18,368 nucleotides of DNA from Planctomycetota bacterium (GTDB taxonomy: Bacteria; Planctomycetota; Planctomycetia; Pirellulales; Pirellulaceae). The notes under the pieces were generated by a model. The model was given only the letters and a program-made list of their open reading frames with translations. It had not been told where the DNA came from and ran no database searches. The stretch is from contig JAPLNJ010000053.1 in the NCBI GenBank assembly GCA_026692885.1, forward strand, positions 1 through 18,368, given 5' to 3'. A program made the translations under genes and the position numbers. Below, piece after piece: positions 15,801-18,132 of the stretch. Each line of letters starts with the position of its first letter. Positions within the stretch are counted from its first letter, which is position 1.

Positions 15801-18128
15801 CAACTGCTGGTGTATCTGAATCAGGGTACAGACGGCGCTCTGCTTTTTGGCGGCTACGAAATGCTATCCGCGGCGGATAGTATCATCGATCTGGCCGGGT
15901 CAGCCCGGTCTCGGCCCTTTGTCAAGGATGTGAACGGTGACGGCGTACCGGATGTGCTGCTGGGCGGCAGCGATGGTTTGGTGCGGCTGTACTTGGGCCA
16001 GCGAGCTGCCAATCAAACGGCCTCCTTCCAGGTCTTTCCACCTCCACCAGCAGCCCCAAGCCAATTGGCGGTCACGCCCGATACCGGCACGTCGCCCACG
16101 GATGGGGTCACGAATACAGGGTTGATCACCCTCACCGGAAGTCTCGGTGACACCGACTTGCTGGTGCACATCTACGATCTGACCCGATCGACCGACCTGG
16201 GTGACGCCACCGTGATCGGGACGAACTTCAGCCAGCCCCTGCATCTCACAGAAGGGCAACATCACGTCCGTGTTCGGGCGCAGAACGTGGGAGGTTACGC
16301 CGACAGTCTGTTTGATCTGCGGGTGGATCTCACTTCCCCAGTTAGCGCGGTTGCCGAACTGCCGGCGAACGAGACGGCTGCCCAGTTCGCTGTGAGTTGG
16401 TCCGGCAGGGATGACGGCGACGGCTCCGGGCTGGCTAGCTACGACATCTATGTCTCTACCGACAGCGGGCCGTATCGCCTTTGGCTGGCGGCCACGCAGC
16501 AGTCCTCGGCAACGTTTACCGGCGAGTTCGGCCACGGCTACGCCTTCTACAGTGTCGCCACAGATAACGCGGGAAATCACGAAACCAAATCGACCGCGGC
16601 GGAGGCCACCACGACCATCGGCGATCTGCCCACCTCCGCCGTCCTCGGCACGAACCGGCCCGGCGGCTCCGTCTACGGCGAGGCGATCTCCTTCACGGTG
16701 ACCGTCCGCGCCGACGATCTGCGGGTCGGTGTGCCCACCGGCTCCGTGCAGTGGCTGCTTGACGCCGCAGAGTTCGGCCCGCCGATCATGCTGTCCAACG
16801 GCACTTGCAGCTTCCTGACGACCGAGATCCCGGTTGGTGGTCACAGCCTCACGGTCCGCTACACCAGCGACAGCCCGAATTTCGCCGACACGACCGGTTC
16901 ACCCCTGAGCCAAACCGTCTCGCCAGCGGGGCTAACCGTCACGGCGTACAGTCTGGAGAGAACCTACGGCGCGGCCAATCCGGTGCTGTCGGGCAACTTG
17001 GCCGGCCTGCAGAACAACGATCCGATCACCGCCTTGTTCAGCACCGCCGCCACGGTAGCAAGTCACGTCGGCACCTACACGATCGTTCCCATGCTGAACG
17101 ATCCGGACGGCAAGTTAAGCAATTACACGGTGACGGTGGTCACCGGCACGCTGACGGTCAGTCCGGTCCAGCTCACGATCCAGCAGGCATCGAGCCAGGC
17201 AGACCCCACGAATCGCTCACCCATCTACTTCACCGCGGTATTCAGCACGCCTGTGAGTCATTTCACGCCTGAGGACCTGAACCTGGGTGGCACGGCACCC
17301 GGTATGCTAGTGGCAACGGTGACCCCCGTGGCCACCGATGGAACGACCTACAGCGTATCGGTCAGTGGGATGACGGGCAGGGGTACGGTGTCGGTGAGTA
17401 TCGCCGCTGGCAACGTCAATATGACCTTGAACACCACGGACAACACAGTCACTTACACAGCTTGCCCATGGCAGAACCCGACGGACGCGTATGATGTCGA
17501 CGGCGAGAACGGAGTCGAGCCTTTGGACGTGTTGATCATCATCAACTACATCAACCAGCATCCCGGTGACACCTCGCTCCCGCCGGCAGCGTCAATGCCG
17601 CCACCCTTCCTGGATGTTAGCGGTGACAACTTCGTCACCCCCACGGACGTGCTCATGGTAATCAGCTATATTGATAATGGGAACGTCGCATCAGCCGAAG
17701 GGGAGGGATTGGTGACCGCGGCCAATCACAGCGCGGGGTTACCTTCGACGGTGCGAGTGACGGCCGCCGTGGCGGCCGGGGCAAGTTCTGAACTATTCGT
17801 GGTGCCGGTGCCGCCATCGGATTCTCCTTTCCCGACTAACCGTGTTTGGTCGCCGCAAGCAGACGAACTGCTGACGCTGGGACGAATCACGGCAAGCGAC
17901 GCCGGTCCCCCAAGCGACGTACGCAACCTGCTGATACCTCGGACTGGCGATGACCGCGGTCGCAGCCCATCCAAGTGGCCGGGGGGAATCTCTGCGGGGA
18001 CCACACGTCGCGCGGCGTCCGACACGATTCTGAACGTCATCGATAGCCGATGGGCACCGCTGGAGGACATCCTGCCGGACCTTTCCGAGGACGTCGACCG
18101 TGCCTGGCGCACGCTTCCAGTTCGTTAA
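1..18128 (+). CDS. Giant multidomain secreted/surface protein (FG-GAP, PPC, LamG, C-type lectin, CARDB, Ig-like, dockerin), 5' partial
   Basis: A single uninterrupted frame runs from the left edge (first full codon nt 3, Tyr-Ala-Thr-Gly) to TAA at 18126. The GTG at nt 30 is not credible as the start, because the nine in-frame codons before it match the interior of the second repeat copy at 3324-3350. The true start, and any signal peptide, lie outside the window. The visible part is over 6,040 residues and almost wholly extracellular-type repeat and beta-sandwich domains. No enzyme domain was recognised. Known roles of these families are calcium binding, protein or glycan binding and adhesion; an exported adhesin or matrix protein is therefore inferred. 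No transmembrane segment or sortase motif was seen at the C terminus, which carries a dockerin-like module and an acidic tail. Cysteine is rare (about 17), with ten clustered at 10764-11255. I see no frameshift. An annotation pipeline might name it after FG-GAP, CARDB or Ig-like domains. Confidence 0.95.
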   Translation, partial: YATGSGPTDVVLADFNGDNRLDIATADYYGAKVSVLLGNGDGTFQAKTDYTVGSNPYFLTAADLDGDGQADLAVANSNSNTVSVLLNKGDGTGTFRTQTTFSVGSNPTGIAAADFDGDGKQDLAVANNSSASVSVLRNTGSVPGTVSFTRSDYGVASGLRNLTVGDLNGDGRPEIVAVGDSGGTNVYVLTNSGTGTFGAAAGYASGGSGLYQAVFSDLDGDGKQDLVVANYGSSSISTFFNRGDGTLRAATLYGVPNNPISVAVGDYNEDGRPDIVASLYANNTTGGNSVTVLTGNPTQPLAEDPAGSGLRSGYARGNLLGNGTDQDWYSFTAQAGDRLTVAAEVPGNPGSSGLYYYVFDAGGNQLAGFNSNSSGYGQVGPVALGEAGTYRVRVSTWQDYESEYRFRVTLAPAATMQMETENNDSTANASVPSLALVPVAGVTHQQATIAGAITTGDGGDFYKLGNLTAGTAITLTQAEPSTSPLSATLAVVNAAGSPVAASEFGSGLTYTVPAGGDGTYYARVVAPAAAATVSFWMNWNGANAVMPIGFSSYDLYFYGGNFCFNTATGGGDIFGISSAGLANAWHFVTAVFTHGDATQNQLWIDGARQTLTQRMGSSAGRGMLGSALRISGWVNDTNYRLTGSLDDVAVFARALTGAEIQAEYAARSSGTYSATVLSQLPAAYYRLGETGGTVAADASGHGNHGSFATGVTPGAAGALTGDTDTAYGFSGGQIAVTVPVIGGNPGLLSQYLLGVDLVDTVPPTITADTLPAEGSAVTAILDRFTLGFSEDLDPAIADLGKVLSYGGHAYVRTSGSTSFAAAEAEARAKGGHLVSINSAAENEFVRANFANPNSAVWIGLTDEVVEGTFAWTSGEPVSYTNWASGQPDNAGNEDYTEMYSAGTWYDLTAGNSLYGVIEFDGPDSDGDGLPDAGDPLPADPLSAIDLREAGVDTVFGTADDQVYHLINTPAYTSGLSASFHVTDGPLQPGSYRLTVGTSLTDKAGNHVVQAYVRTFSTVGVAPFVLESRSHDTATTATTTLSPSLSNAFDGSFTATGVTFPVGINPHRLVSGQLNGDGHLDVVTANHSSSTVSVLLGNGDGTFQGKVDYATGSGPTDVVLADFNGDNRLDIATADYYGAKVSVLLGNGDGTFQAKTDYTVGSVPYFLTAADLDGDGKQDLAVANYSSNTVSVLLNTGAGTGTFWSPTTFSVGSNPTGIAAADFDGDGKQDLVVANLSSAFVSVLRNTGSGPGTVSFTRSDVSVASSLRNVTAGDLNGDGRPEIVAVGDSEGTNVYVLTNSGTGTFAAAAGYASGGSGLYQVVFSDLDGDGKPDLVVANYGSSHVSTFYNRGDGTFRAATLYGVPNNSISVAVGDYNEDGRTDLVASLCANNSSGGNSVTILTGNPTQALAEDPAGSGLRSGYARGNLWGNGTDQDWYSFSARAGDLLTLAAEVPGNPANSGLYYYVFDAGGNALTGFNSNSSGYGQTGSVALAGPGTYRVRVTTWYDYESEYRLRVTLAPSATLQMESETNDSIGSANTVTLTSAAQGQLQAAITGAVTTGDGGDDYYLGNFAAGTAINLATRLPGTSPLVPKVEVLYNTGTPLVDNDGNPNDGTAQSVTTVAGAYYARVTAVSGAGLLAQYILDVAASSTTPPTITGTSLPSAGTTSTAVIDRFTVNFSADMLAAAVNSVGPGGAIELRSAGLDGVFGNGDDSVYALVSPGYVGGLSAVYRVADGPLQPGNYRLTISTGMRDRLGNPQAAPYVLAFTVAALPGYMIESRSNDTAVTATVLTMLEDPAGSTLKSAGARGNLGSSSDTDYFSFSGMAGDQVVLSVEQPYAGASNRLNYIISKPDGSQLTSFSPNSSTGRGQTAAITLSATGTYTVQVAWYETYTSEYRFRVLTATPGNVQLESETNDGTTNATVVTLATSNDTKFASVAGVASQGGDLDYFNLGTVNAGQTVFLTSRQPACSPIDPVVSLYNAQNGYVVESGSGRPFDGVAQVNITQTGTYYAVIRAGNNTGSLLSQYVTDIQIVATGSVNFPNLQVTAITLPGGAPLSGQSITFSYTVQNVGTQSTGVSGWADSGVLSLDPIYGNADDLPLGVFAHSGALNPGASYANNPTVVLPDGIAGDYYLLLFTDSGNAVNEYLLEGDNITPSSGTFHVTLAPYPDLKVENLAVSGPDAAGTFTASWNTANRGTGHMAANGVEHVTVQNLTTGGGPAINSDLSATGPLAVGSSVARSLNAAGLSPGHYQLTVTTDSQSQIYEFNATSHVDAEQNNTSQAAFDATRDLQVTGLTVTPPARQSGSPVTITWADTNAGNIATNGSWTDFVSVVNVTTGATLLNTSVTYNASSRGHVTANGSAVQAASFTLPDGDNGTGTIQVTVTTNLNNLLPEYNLAGNAAANNTSTTTFTSILAPYPDLQVTGLTVTGNPALQSGALLTIGWQEANGGNGATAGNWYDQVVVLNTATGETLLNTTVYYDAGANGAIGAGGSHARSTTYRLPDGPRGVGDLQVTVTADTNNNIFEHNAGGTAESNSSLQTTVASVLAVYPDLQVTGLTVAGNPALQSGALLTIGWQDVNSGNRATGGPWYDRVTVVNTVTGETVADTTVYYDAAASGNLAAGQSAARSTTYRLPEGPRGAGALQVMVTADTNNWVFEYNAGGTAESNNGSQTTATSVLAVYPDLQVTGLTVTGDPGLRSGALLTINWQDANRGERNTTGSWYDRMTVVNATTGETLTNTTVYYDAAVGVNIAAGQSAARSTTYRLPEGPRGAGALQVTVTADAYNSVFEYNTGGTAETNNAVQTTVASALAAYPDLAVTNVSGPAEVIAGQDVTVTWTVANQGNADTVRPWTEQIYFSSDRAVGNDVLLAEVGFTATIAMGAAAQHNQTFRIPGGLSGPYYFLVKANVTQFYDAHPENNWAAAEQVTQVRAPDLVVNGITAPAQGYAGTQVEINWEVRNTGTAEANGSWLDRVLLSKDDQLGNDIQLTSVAFNGSLAIGQTYAQTRRVVLPTTPGQYRVIVVSDALDTLAESSEQNNWSVAANPLLVAPPYRASVETDVEVAPNGTAVPLHGRAFSATDGSPAAQQPVTIRILVNGTRRVLNATTDANGNFTAVFQPLPFEAGYYSIGADYPGLQDDTIQDHFTLIGMQASPSSASLRLVPGITLTTQLSLQNLSNVPLSGLAATVLDGAGNVRGQATVPDALPGNGALPLDLSLLAADASTTRQLLRLHVTSQEGASLDVPLYVTVVPLVSQLTTNPGYLQGGMLRGQQTIVSFDVFNSGGAPSGDLQVLLPNYLWMSLAIDSTLPSLAPGQTTRVTLLLTPPADLPLQRYDGTLVLRGGDGSLPISFQFRATSSAVGDLQITVDDDYTFYVAGAPKVAGATVQLLDPYDNSLVVAAGTTDAAGGVLLPNVPEGSYLLVVTADKHGTYRATYNVLPATVNQTEVFIARETVTYRWTVVPTTITDQYDIKLEATFEANVPVPVVTIEAPQELPALEPGESAQIDVTLTNVGRIAAEGVALSLPQNDPDFVFTPLVPKIGTLPAMSAITVPVTVYRKVRTAGPAFGPSVSGPLAAASSDSGYPYREGCILWLGVLYNYVCGKDRVWHQVNTGIKVGINVCVAQAILETIPTNWGWWGSDGGDSSGPSDGTFSPPTVSSDSCDPTLNAKLIAIAKCVWSFVPILGNLHGYIDCGMSSWSCLSDLQHGLESGMDPQQAAETYSDCLSAFLDCTKAAVKETPLGKLYDLVKCVYDYYKASQPESQNAEGAYRAFNPASQDPVGFDPLDWSQMPAGLSPAEVIMWQRASRLAAILKVYDNYFGDQAWLEVQDTSALGDWLDAFSAAQESAGDQGRWVSPAERAQLLNLPPSAPLTSASINLLIDRWNRTLDYAHAGVFNLSDVPAGQSTDFIALDQRLVILNAAKNAVAASQAEGFEDPLQALADAHARVQEWLSGQTGVCAKVRIQINQQATMTRAAFLGTLEIDNGNQSASLQGIQVSLDIRDEQGNPANDRFAITGPELSGLTGVDGFGVVGPGGHGVAEYTFIPNREAAPDAPTVYRIGGTLRYRSPETGQEVIAPLLPSTITVYPDANLKLNYFLQRDVIGDDPFTPETEPSEPFTLGLIVSNTGHGAANNFTITSGQPKIVENQKGLLVDFLIVGAQVGDAPIQPSLTVDLGNIDPGQSQAARWLLTSTLQGRFVEYAASFEHVNGLGDRRLSLIDTVQIHELIHAVRADRPGDDKQLDFLVNDEPDPYALPDTLYLSDGSQAIVNVAVNPTVEHAISLGNLQTHLTADVTSGWDYLRLPDPGSGFRLSRVVRSDGKELAVGDNAWQTHYVFAEANQSYHREERLHLLDYDSTGSYTLYYVVDDTVPPRLTHIETVTPNPQTGPVSSLGVDFSEEVDAATLDYRDVVLTRNGGPNLVTSAVTITHLSGGTYRIGGLDSLTAEDGNYQVTVDAAGVQDLGGNAGTNSLSTSWAKGTVAPVVVSVGPVSPDVRNQSVSAIDVEFSTAIDDTSFGPEDLTLTRNGGGNLVDQNITITPLSDQEFRIGGLDSLTAAEGAYVLRITAAGIRDTGGRSGIGSNEARWTMDTTVPTLTGVEHLATNPRNTVVMKLDVSFSEPIDPATFDWHAVTLTRNGGSNLITSAVQIVPISTTAYSIREFNWVVGQEGTYSLSVDAAGIQDLAGNAGTGTASETWVMDTTAPAAPTGLAISPDRGVSATDGLTNTTRLLVSGTVLEPGLRIHVSDTTNGADLGIATSNATGFTLSVDLGTAGTHQLVIQAVDPAGNFATTAFLDVFVDLPVPALTRIAGVYPGERRYTPVDQLEIDFSEVLAAGSFGLDDLQLRRNGLDVPLNPATVTITPVTGTPTAFIISGLTGVTGELGQYELELGLAGVTDPAGNTGQGAANLTWTLAQRDTVPPTVVEVVVQDGQTQPLRVDKIEIRLSEPMSVAAMLADGSIGSSILLAALDSHNRVTEFISLNAEQFSYDQVTHTLTWLLNRFGGTQSLAPSRYELQLDVRRFTDLAGNPLVGNGGGTVSFGVPSFSAPLNLSSVGADIQVNAYSVPSLADFNGDGLDDLIVGEKAADGSGKIRVYLNTSSSTSPIYASASYVQLDGQDLAVPSSGCLGVFPRLVDWDGDGRKDLVVGLADGSLEFFRNVDTGHGVTLTQGRFIQAGDPGAKSNINVGARTTFDVVDWNDDGRADLVVGALDGQVRVYLNQANGGEPDLAAPLTIQAAASNLVVPSGRSSVAVYDLNGDGRKDVVVGNTEGQLLVYLNQGTDGALLFGGYEMLSAADSIIDLAGSARSRPFVKDVNGDGVPDVLLGGSDGLVRLYLGQRAANQTASFQVFPPPPAAPSQLAVTPDTGTSPTDGVTNTGLITLTGSLGDTDLLVHIYDLTRSTDLGDATVIGTNFSQPLHLTEGQHHVRVRAQNVGGYADSLFDLRVDLTSPVSAVAELPANETAAQFAVSWSGRDDGDGSGLASYDIYVSTDSGPYRLWLAATQQSSATFTGEFGHGYAFYSVATDNAGNHETKSTAAEATTTIGDLPTSAVLGTNRPGGSVYGEAISFTVTVRADDLRVGVPTGSVQWLLDAAEFGPPIMLSNGTCSFLTTEIPVGGHSLTVRYTSDSPNFADTTGSPLSQTVSPAGLTVTAYSLERTYGAANPVLSGNLAGLQNNDPITALFSTAATVASHVGTYTIVPMLNDPDGKLSNYTVTVVTGTLTVSPVQLTIQQASSQADPTNRSPIYFTAVFSTPVSHFTPEDLNLGGTAPGMLVATVTPVATDGTTYSVSVSGMTGRGTVSVSIAAGNVNMTLNTTDNTVTYTACPWQNPTDAYDVDGENGVEPLDVLIIINYINQHPGDTSLPPAASMPPPFLDVSGDNFVTPTDVLMVISYIDNGNVASAEGEGLVTAANHSAGLPSTVRVTAAVAAGASSELFVVPVPPSDSPFPTNRVWSPQADELLTLGRITASDAGPPSDVRNLLIPRTGDDRGRSPSKWPGGISAGTTRRAASDTILNVIDSRWAPLEDILPDLSEDVDRAWRTLPVR
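897..1250 (+). other. Pre-peptidase C-terminal-like (PPC) domain, unit 1 first domain
   Basis: It begins LAEDPAGSGLRSGYARGNL and continues with DQDWYSFTAQAGDRLTV, then a GTYRVRV strand. An acidic pair followed by an aromatic-x-Phe strand and then AGD-(hydrophobic) is the usual signature of bacterial PPC beta-sandwich domains, which often accompany secreted proteins. The same domain recurs at 4224-4561 and 5379-5715. Confidence 0.75.
1251..1580 (+). other. PPC-like domain, unit 1 second domain (N-terminal part, split by LamG)
   Basis: METENNDST...GDGGDFYKLGNLTAGTAI and GTYYARV (ending nt 1574) match the second-unit domain at 4575-4950. In that domain the GAYYARV strand runs after a few residues into GLLAQYILDV. 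Here the closing strand, GLLSQYLLGV, comes only at nt 2238, after about 640 bp of LamG sequence. The domain is therefore interrupted near its last loop. Confidence 0.7.
1581..2219 (+). other. LamG / concanavalin-A-like domain in circularly permuted order, inserted in a PPC domain
   Basis: The segment opens with VSFWMNWNG (nt 1599), continues through WHFVTAVFTHGDA, NQLWIDGARQ and the typical closing strand GSLDDVAVFARALTGAEIQ, and only then shows the usual N-terminal part of such domains, PAAYYRLGETGG (about nt 2043) and SGHGNHGSF, ending GGQIAVTVP. Known LamG-type domains in bacterial surface proteins normally run YRLGE first and SFW later. The family commonly binds carbohydrate or protein ligands. 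No catalytic residues are evident. Confidence 0.75.
2415..2762 (+). other. C-type-lectin-like domain
   Basis: About 116 residues show the family order: AEAEARAKGGHLVSI, SAAENEFV, VWIGLTDEVVEGTFAW, GEPVSYTNWASGQPDNAG, then NEDYTEMY and YGVIEF. The WIGL core, the QPDN and NED residues and the final strand are hallmarks of the fold. In canonical calcium-dependent lectins the EPN/QPD loop and the Asn-Asp pair hold calcium and sugar, so QPDN suggests galactose-type ligands, although specificity cannot be read reliably from sequence. The Cys pairs of animal members are absent, as is usual for bacterial versions. Confidence 0.85.
2769..2822 (+). other. Thrombospondin type-3-like calcium motif
   Basis: DSDGDGLPDAGDPLPADP follows directly after the lectin domain. 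The D-x-D-x-D-G-x-x-D-x-x-D spacing is that of TSP3 calcium-binding repeats. It forms the linker back into the split Ig-like domain. Confidence 0.7.
3184..4209 (+). other. FG-GAP/VCBS beta-propeller block 2 (seven blades)
   Basis: Seven Asp-rich loops lie at nt 3216, 3363, 3510, 3663, 3819, 3972 and 4119, the number expected for a closed seven-bladed integrin-alpha-type propeller. The first loop reads QLNGDGHLD, with Gln replacing the first Asp, so it may bind calcium less well. The block sits between ESRSHDT (3078) and LAEDP (4224), segments separated by only 48 nt in the third unit (5331-5379). This implies that the propeller was inserted between them. Confidence 0.9.
3322..4611 (+). repeat. 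1.27-kb intragenic direct repeat, copy 2
   Basis: Partner of 1-1290 at an offset of 3,321 nt. It encodes blades two to seven of propeller 2, a PPC domain and the start of the next. The first 121 bases are identical to the window's left edge. Most differences further on keep the reading frame, and many look synonymous or conservative. Confidence 0.9.
4210..4950 (+). other. Two PPC-like domains, unit 2 (uninterrupted)
   Basis: The first runs LAEDPAGSGLRSGYARGNL, DQDWYSFSARAGDLLTL, GTYRVRV. The second runs MESETNDS, GDGGDDYYLGNFAAGTAI, GAYYARV, then GLLAQYILDV without insertion. This intact copy is the reference that reveals the LamG insertion in unit 1. Confidence 0.75.
4953..5300 (+). other. 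Big_5-like Ig domain, unit 2 (uninterrupted)
   Basis: TPPTITGTSLPSAGTTS, RFTVNFSADM, IELRSAGLDGVFGNGDD, then LQPGNYRLTISTGMRDRLGN. The start (threat of two opposing Pro, then strand), the FS-x-x-(M/L) motif and the closing D-x-x-GN motif match bacterial Ig-like domains of the Big_5 kind. It lacks the lectin and TSP3 insertion found in the unit-1 homologue. Confidence 0.7.
5331..6115 (+). other. Third PPC pair, without propeller
   Basis: ESRSNDTAVTATVL runs directly into LEDPAGSTLKSAGARGNL, DTDYFSFSGMAGDQVVL, then ESETNDGTTNATVV, GDLDYFNLGTVNAGQTV, GTYYAVIRAG and GSLLSQYVTDI. It is homologous to the PPC pairs of units 1 and 2. It is then followed by CARDB domains rather than the Ig-like domain. 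It holds one of the few isolated Cys residues (PACSP). Confidence 0.75.
6117..9160 (+). other. Array of eight CARDB-type beta-sandwich domains
   Basis: Successive domains begin with (Y)P-(D/N)-L-x-V near nt 6123, 6501, 6867, 7254, 7650, 8046, 8442 and 8799. Each carries a central strand such as TITW or VTVTWTVANQG and ends with a (F/Y)E-x-N or E-x-NN motif. This is the pattern of CARDB (cell-adhesion-related, archaea and bacteria), an Ig-like fold. The first, seventh and eighth resemble classical CARDB most (NQGNADTV, HPENNW; RNTGTAEA, SSEQNNW). Domains four to six are recent duplicates. The array probably forms a rigid stalk; that role is inferred. Confidence 0.85.
7254..8441 (+). repeat. 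Three exact 396-bp tandem CARDB units
   Basis: The YPDL codons fall at 7254, 7650, 8046 and 8442, an invariant step of 396 nt (132 codons), with no indels. The preceding domain steps 393 nt. Near-identical patches include 7875-7941 with 8271-8337 (67 of 67), and about 50 bp starting at 7291 and 7687, which differ at one base. Confidence 0.9.
9161..10082 (+). other. Beta-sandwich region after CARDB array (family not assigned)
   Basis: YRASVETDVEVAPNG, then TIRILVNGTRRVLNATTDAN, GYYSIGADYPG and TLIGMQASPSS look like an Ig or transthyretin-like sandwich. Two strand-rich segments follow with FDVFNSGGAPSG and APGQTTRVTLLLTP, typical of NEW3/CARDB-like domains. I could not name a single family with confidence. 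The region connects smoothly to a carboxypeptidase-regulatory-like domain. Confidence 0.5.
10083..10330 (+). other. Carboxypeptidase-regulatory-like domain
   Basis: GDLQITVDDDYTFY, then GATVQLLDPYDNSLVVAAG, TTDAAGGVLLPNVPEGSY and LLVVTADKHGTY follow the family order: strand, G-A-x-V, T-D-x-x-G-x-x-x-L-P-N-V-P-x-G-x-Y, then V-x-A-x-x-(H/Y). Known members are non-catalytic beta-sandwiches, often used as spacers in secreted proteins. Confidence 0.7.
10331..10673 (+). other. NEW3/CARDB-like beta-sandwich before the Cys-rich core
   Basis: VTIEAPQELPALEPGESAQI, DVTLTNVGRIAAEGVAL and IGTLPAMSAITVPVTVYRK describe an Ig-like fold of the kind seen in alpha-galactosidase-associated or CARDB domains. 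It leads into a Ser/Gly/Ala-rich linker. Confidence 0.5.
10674..11870 (+). other. Unassigned Cys-rich and helical core
   Basis: Ten of about 17 Cys codons of the visible protein lie between 10764 and 11255 (EGCILW, YNYVCGK, INVCVAQ, SDSCDPT, AKCVWSF, YIDCGMSSWSC, SDCLSAFLDC, VKCVYDY). The stretch alternates hydrophobic, probably helical segments with an SDGGDSSGPSDG linker. The rest (about 11280-11870) looks alpha-helical and acidic (LSPAEVIMWQRASRLAAIL, PAERAQLLNL, LINLLIDRW-like), unlike the surrounding beta repeats. It has no internal repeats. I do not recognise the family; disulfide bonding would fit an exported protein, which is inference. Confidence 0.6.
11871..13090 (+). other. Unassigned non-repetitive region with HELIH motif
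   Basis: CAKVRIQINQQATMTRAAF, LEIDNGNQSASL, GPGGHGVAEYTFIPNREAAP, YRIGGTLRYRSPETG, YVIGDD-like RDVIGDDPFTPE, PFTLGLIVSNTGHGAANNF, NQKGLLVDFLIVG and LQGRFVEYAASFEHV are distinctive, non-repeated segments, unlike the degenerate repeats elsewhere. HELIH sits at 12669-12683. Predominantly beta structure is likely. Together with the preceding Cys-rich part it may be the functional core of the protein. No named family is recognised. Confidence 0.55.
13105..14097 (+). repeat. Three Big_5-like Ig repeats with exact 330-bp period
   Basis: The FS motif of each unit (VDFSEEV, VEFSTAI, VSFSEPI) lies at 13176, 13506 and 13836, a step of exactly 330 nt (110 codons). Each has LTRNGG-x-NL followed by a strand, IGGLDSLT or equivalent, then an (A/G)AG-(I/V)-x-D-x-(A/G)G motif and W at the end. 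Sequence divergence between units is high, so these duplications are older than those of the CARDB array. Confidence 0.85.
14098..14395 (+). other. Bacterial Ig-like domain (SPDxG-xxxTDGxTN type)
   Basis: APAAPTGLAISPDRGVSATD, then GLTNTTRLLVSGTVLEPGL, IHVSDTTNGADLG and HQLVIQAVDPAGN. It is homologous to 16039-16335. It separates the third and fourth Big_5-like units, whose FS motifs are 633 nt apart instead of 330. Confidence 0.75.
14396..14735 (+). other. Fourth Big_5-like Ig unit
   Basis: VPALTRIAGVYPGERR, LEIDFSEVLAAGSF (FS motif codons from about 14469), LQLRRNGLDVPLNP, then GVTDPAGNTG and LTWTL. It follows the same plan as the three upstream units but is more divergent. Confidence 0.7.
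14739..15120 (+). other. SbsA/Big-like Ig domain
   Basis: DTVPPTVVEVVVQDG, KIEIRLSEPMSVAAML, HTLTWLLNRFGG and RYELQLDVRRFTDLAGNPL. The LSEPM and L-x-x-(L/F)-x-D-x-AGN motifs match bacterial Ig-like domains of the SbsA kind. It forms the transition to the third propeller. Confidence 0.65.
15150..16020 (+). other. FG-GAP/VCBS propeller block 3 (five loops)
   Basis: Asp loops DFNGDGLDD, DWDGDGRKD, DWNDDGRAD, DLNGDGRKD and DVNGDGVPD begin at nt 15198, 15393, 15576, 15750 and 15927 (spacing 174-195 nt). Each is followed by (L/V)-x-VG-x-x-(D/E)G-x-(L/I)-x-(V/F)-Y-L-N-like strands. It is more divergent than blocks 1 and 2, with longer blades, and its VVG-x-x-DG phrase is different, so it was probably acquired independently. 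Five clear loops are fewer than the usual seven blades. Confidence 0.85.
16030..16335 (+). other. Bacterial Ig-like domain (second SPDTG-type copy)
   Basis: PAAPSQLAVTPDTGTSPTD, then GVTNTGLITLTGSLGDTDL, VHIYDLTRSTDLGDA and HHVRVRAQNVGG. It aligns by eye with the domain at 14098-14395. Confidence 0.7.
16336..16620 (+). other. Fibronectin type III-like domain
   Basis: SPVSAVAELPANETAAQFAV, then SWSGRDDGDGSGLASYDIYV, DSGPYRLWL and GYAFYSVATDNAGNHE. The SWSG-x-D...GSG(L/I)-x-x-Y-D-(I/V)-(Y/F) and FYSVATD-x-AGN motifs are typical of FnIII-like domains in bacterial secreted proteins. Confidence 0.7.
16621..16925 (+). other. Bacterial Ig-like domain (Big_3-type, PTGxV motif)
   Basis: VYGEAISFTVTVRAD, VGVPTGSVQWLLD, then GGHSLTVRYTSDSPNFADTT. 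The (V/Y)G-x-x-(I/V)-(S/T)FT-x-TV...PTG-x-V-x-(F/W) and G-x-H-x-(L/I)-T-x-x-Y motifs are characteristic of this large Ig-like family. Confidence 0.75.
16926..17165 (+). other. MBG-like domain
   Basis: LTVTAYSLERTYGAANP, LSGNLAGLQNNDPITALF, VGTYTIVPMLNDPDGKLSNY and TVTVVTGTLTV. The order L-T-V-T-A...R-x-YG-x-x-NP...G-x-Y-x-I-x-P...NY-x-V-x-x-x-x-G-x-LTV is the usual MBG pattern found in giant bacterial adhesin-like proteins. Confidence 0.8.
17166..17460 (+). other. Ig-like domain (SxPTNxSPIxFT type)
   Basis: TIQQASSQADPTNRSPIYFT, AVFSTPVSHFTPEDLNLGG, YSVSVSGMTGRGTVSVSIAA and NTTDNTVTYT. This resembles Ig-like modules with an N-x-SPI-x-F motif that precede C-terminal regions in many secreted proteins. 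It is the last sandwich domain before the dockerin. Confidence 0.7.
17466..17683 (+). other. Type I dockerin-like module
   Basis: NPTDAYDVDGENGVEPLDVL, then IIINYINQHPGD, a Pro-rich linker, FLDVSGDNFVTPTDVLMVI and SYID. Two F-hand-like loops start at Asp 17493 (DVDGENGVEPLD) and 17613 (DVSGDNFVTPTD), with the 12-residue spacing of dockerin calcium loops, each followed by a hydrophobic helix containing N-Y-I or S-Y-I. In clostridia dockerins bind cohesins. In planctomycetes the same module is widespread at the C-terminal end of giant exported proteins without a defined partner. Confidence 0.85.
17684..18125 (+). other. Disordered C-terminal tail with terminal acidic helix
   Basis: About 147 residues follow the dockerin. 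Most is rich in Ala, Pro, Ser, Gly and charged residues and looks disordered. The last 35 residues (from nt 18021) hold DTILNVIDSRWAPLEDIL then PDLSEDVDRAWRTL, which reads as an acidic amphipathic helix ending in a Trp. From memory, planctomycete proteins of this type often end with a comparable L-x-x-(I/L)-x-x-DV-x-x-AW motif; that is recollection, not a search. Confidence 0.6.
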
Positions 18129-18132
18129 CTCC

